Source: Oscillospiraceae bacterium
Lineage (GTDB): Bacteria > Bacillota > Clostridia > Oscillospirales > Oscillospiraceae
Length of the DNA: 7,006 nucleotides
Assembly (NCBI GenBank): GCA_009785655.1
Contig: WQVW01000085.1
Span: forward strand, 1 to 7,006
Direction of reading: 5' to 3'
Part shown: positions 6,380 through 7,006 of the stretch, one piece after another
How the letters are laid out: the number at the start of each line of letters is the position of its first letter
How positions within the stretch are numbered: the stretch's first letter is position 1
Program-made: the position numbers and the translations under genes
Notes under the pieces: model-generated
What the model was told of the DNA's origin: nothing
Seen by the model: only the letters and a program-made list of their open reading frames with translations
Databases searched by the model: none

Positions 6380-6401
6380 TGGTGTCGCTCCTTTTCAATA
6401 T

Positions 6402-6422
6402 ATGTAAAATCATTGTTTACAT
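6402..6422. repeat. Short dyad in the larE-larB spacer
   Basis: ATGTAAA (6402-6408) and TTTACAT (6416-6422) form a 7-bp inverted repeat with a 7-nt centre, lying just upstream of the larB ribosome site in the 45-nt spacer. The spacer is AT-rich. It could be a small mRNA hairpin or processing site, or chance. It has no GC stem or T-tract, so it is not a terminator. Confidence 0.3.
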
Positions 6423-6424
6423 TG

Positions 6425-7006
6425 TTATCGCACAACTGCCAGATCCAACAACACGGAGTCAAAGTCCGGCCCCAGCGCCGCGGCGATTGCCGTACGTTCT
6501 GCTATCGCTTTGTCCAACTGATTGCCTGGCAGTTGAATCCGCGCCCCGTCCGGCGGATTCAGCCTAACGCGAAAGTCTGTGAATCCCAAGTCAAACAGGC
6601 GGCCTTCCGCACGTTCGATTTTTGCTAAAGTTTCAGATGCAATGGCTGTGCCTGTCGGGATTCTTGTGGCTAGACACGCGTATGACGGTTTATCGTGCGT
6701 GAATAATCCGGCCTCGCGGCTTTGCGCGCGAATATCTGCTTTTATCAGGCCAAACTCTCGCAACGGAGATCGCACGCCCAGTTCGCGCAGTGCCTTCATG
6801 CCGGGTCTGTCGGATTCGTCATCGTCGGCATTTGTTCCGTCACAGAGGACGGTATGTCCGTCAGCGCGAGCCAACTCCCACAATTTGTCGAACACCACTT
6901 GTTTGCAATGATAGCACCTGTCAGCCGGGTTTGCCACAACGATGGGACTCGACAGCGCGTCCAACTGTGCAATCGTCAGCGGAACCCCCAGTTGATCTGC
7001 GAGTGC
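6425..7006 (-). CDS. larE: LarE, sulfur transferase for the NPN cofactor (partial, 5' end outside window)
   Basis: The frame is open to the right edge, so 194 codons including the stop are visible and the N-terminal part is missing, including the PP-loop ATP site (SGGxDS) expected there. An internal TTG at 6964 is not the start, since the preceding 14 codons (ALADQLGVPLTIAQ) continue the fold. LarE activates the cofactor carboxylates by adenylation and replaces oxygen with sulfur, giving thiocarboxylates. Family blocks seen are NPADRCYHCK (residues 26-35 of the fragment), DGTNADDDESDRPG, the ELGVRSPL block, and KPSYACLATRIPTGT with Cys111. Cys111 sits where the sacrificial cysteine (Cys176 in L. 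plantarum) is expected. Cys31 and Cys34 could join it to form a three-Cys set like that of [4Fe-4S]-dependent LarE proteins. It is the first visible gene of the larE-larB-larC operon. Confidence 0.95.
   Translation of the reverse strand, partial: ALADQLGVPLTIAQLDALSSPIVVANPADRCYHCKQVVFDKLWELARADGHTVLCDGTNADDDESDRPGMKALRELGVRSPLREFGLIKADIRAQSREAGLFTHDKPSYACLATRIPTGTAIASETLAKIERAEGRLFDLGFTDFRVRLNPPDGARIQLPGNQLDKAIAERTAIAAALGPDFDSVLLDLAVVR

Noticed and set aside
6425..6964. TTG at 6964 as the larE start
   Set aside because: The frame continues open to the window edge with LarE-like sequence, and the required ATP-binding PP-loop would be missing if translation began there.

Overview
This window looks like chromosomal DNA from a mid-GC, low-oxygen Firmicute, most likely a member of the Clostridia. 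That is an inference. It rests on strong AAGGAG-type ribosome sites, ATGA start/stop overlaps, a Xre-type regulator with C-terminal membrane spans, a short type II lipoprotein signal, and GTAGGGGCG palindromic repeats of a style common in clostridial genomes. No species-level marker is present.

Layout. Positions 1-339 are AT-rich and mostly non-coding. They hold a possible gene remnant running leftward off the edge, a near-perfect 21-bp dyad (202-247) and a strong promoter (271-299). Next come two plus-strand genes, an amidase-signature hydrolase (340-1677) and an MFS transporter (1680-2984), two bases apart and probably one operon. A 151-bp gap with an imperfect hairpin and a promoter leads to a second plus-strand pair with a 4-base overlap: a membrane-anchored Xre regulator (3136-3810) and a rhodanese-domain lipoprotein (3807-4199). 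A MITE-like pair of palindromes and a bidirectional terminator separate this pair from the convergent minus-strand lar operon.

The lar operon (7006 down to 4338) reads larE (5' end outside the window), larB, larC. These three proteins build the nickel-pincer nucleotide (NPN) cofactor. LarB carboxylates and hydrolyses nicotinic acid adenine dinucleotide, LarE converts the two carboxylates to thiocarboxylates, and LarC inserts nickel. The cofactor serves LarA-family 2-hydroxyacid racemases and epimerases. No larA is in the window, so the enzyme that uses the cofactor must be encoded elsewhere, possibly just beyond the right edge. LarC carries a long His/Asp tract between its N-terminal and main parts.

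I see no CRISPR array, phage module, transposase, tRNA or rRNA. Most genes belong to known families. The less explained points are the membrane Xre/rhodanese-lipoprotein pair, the repeats, the cysteine set of LarE and the missing larA.
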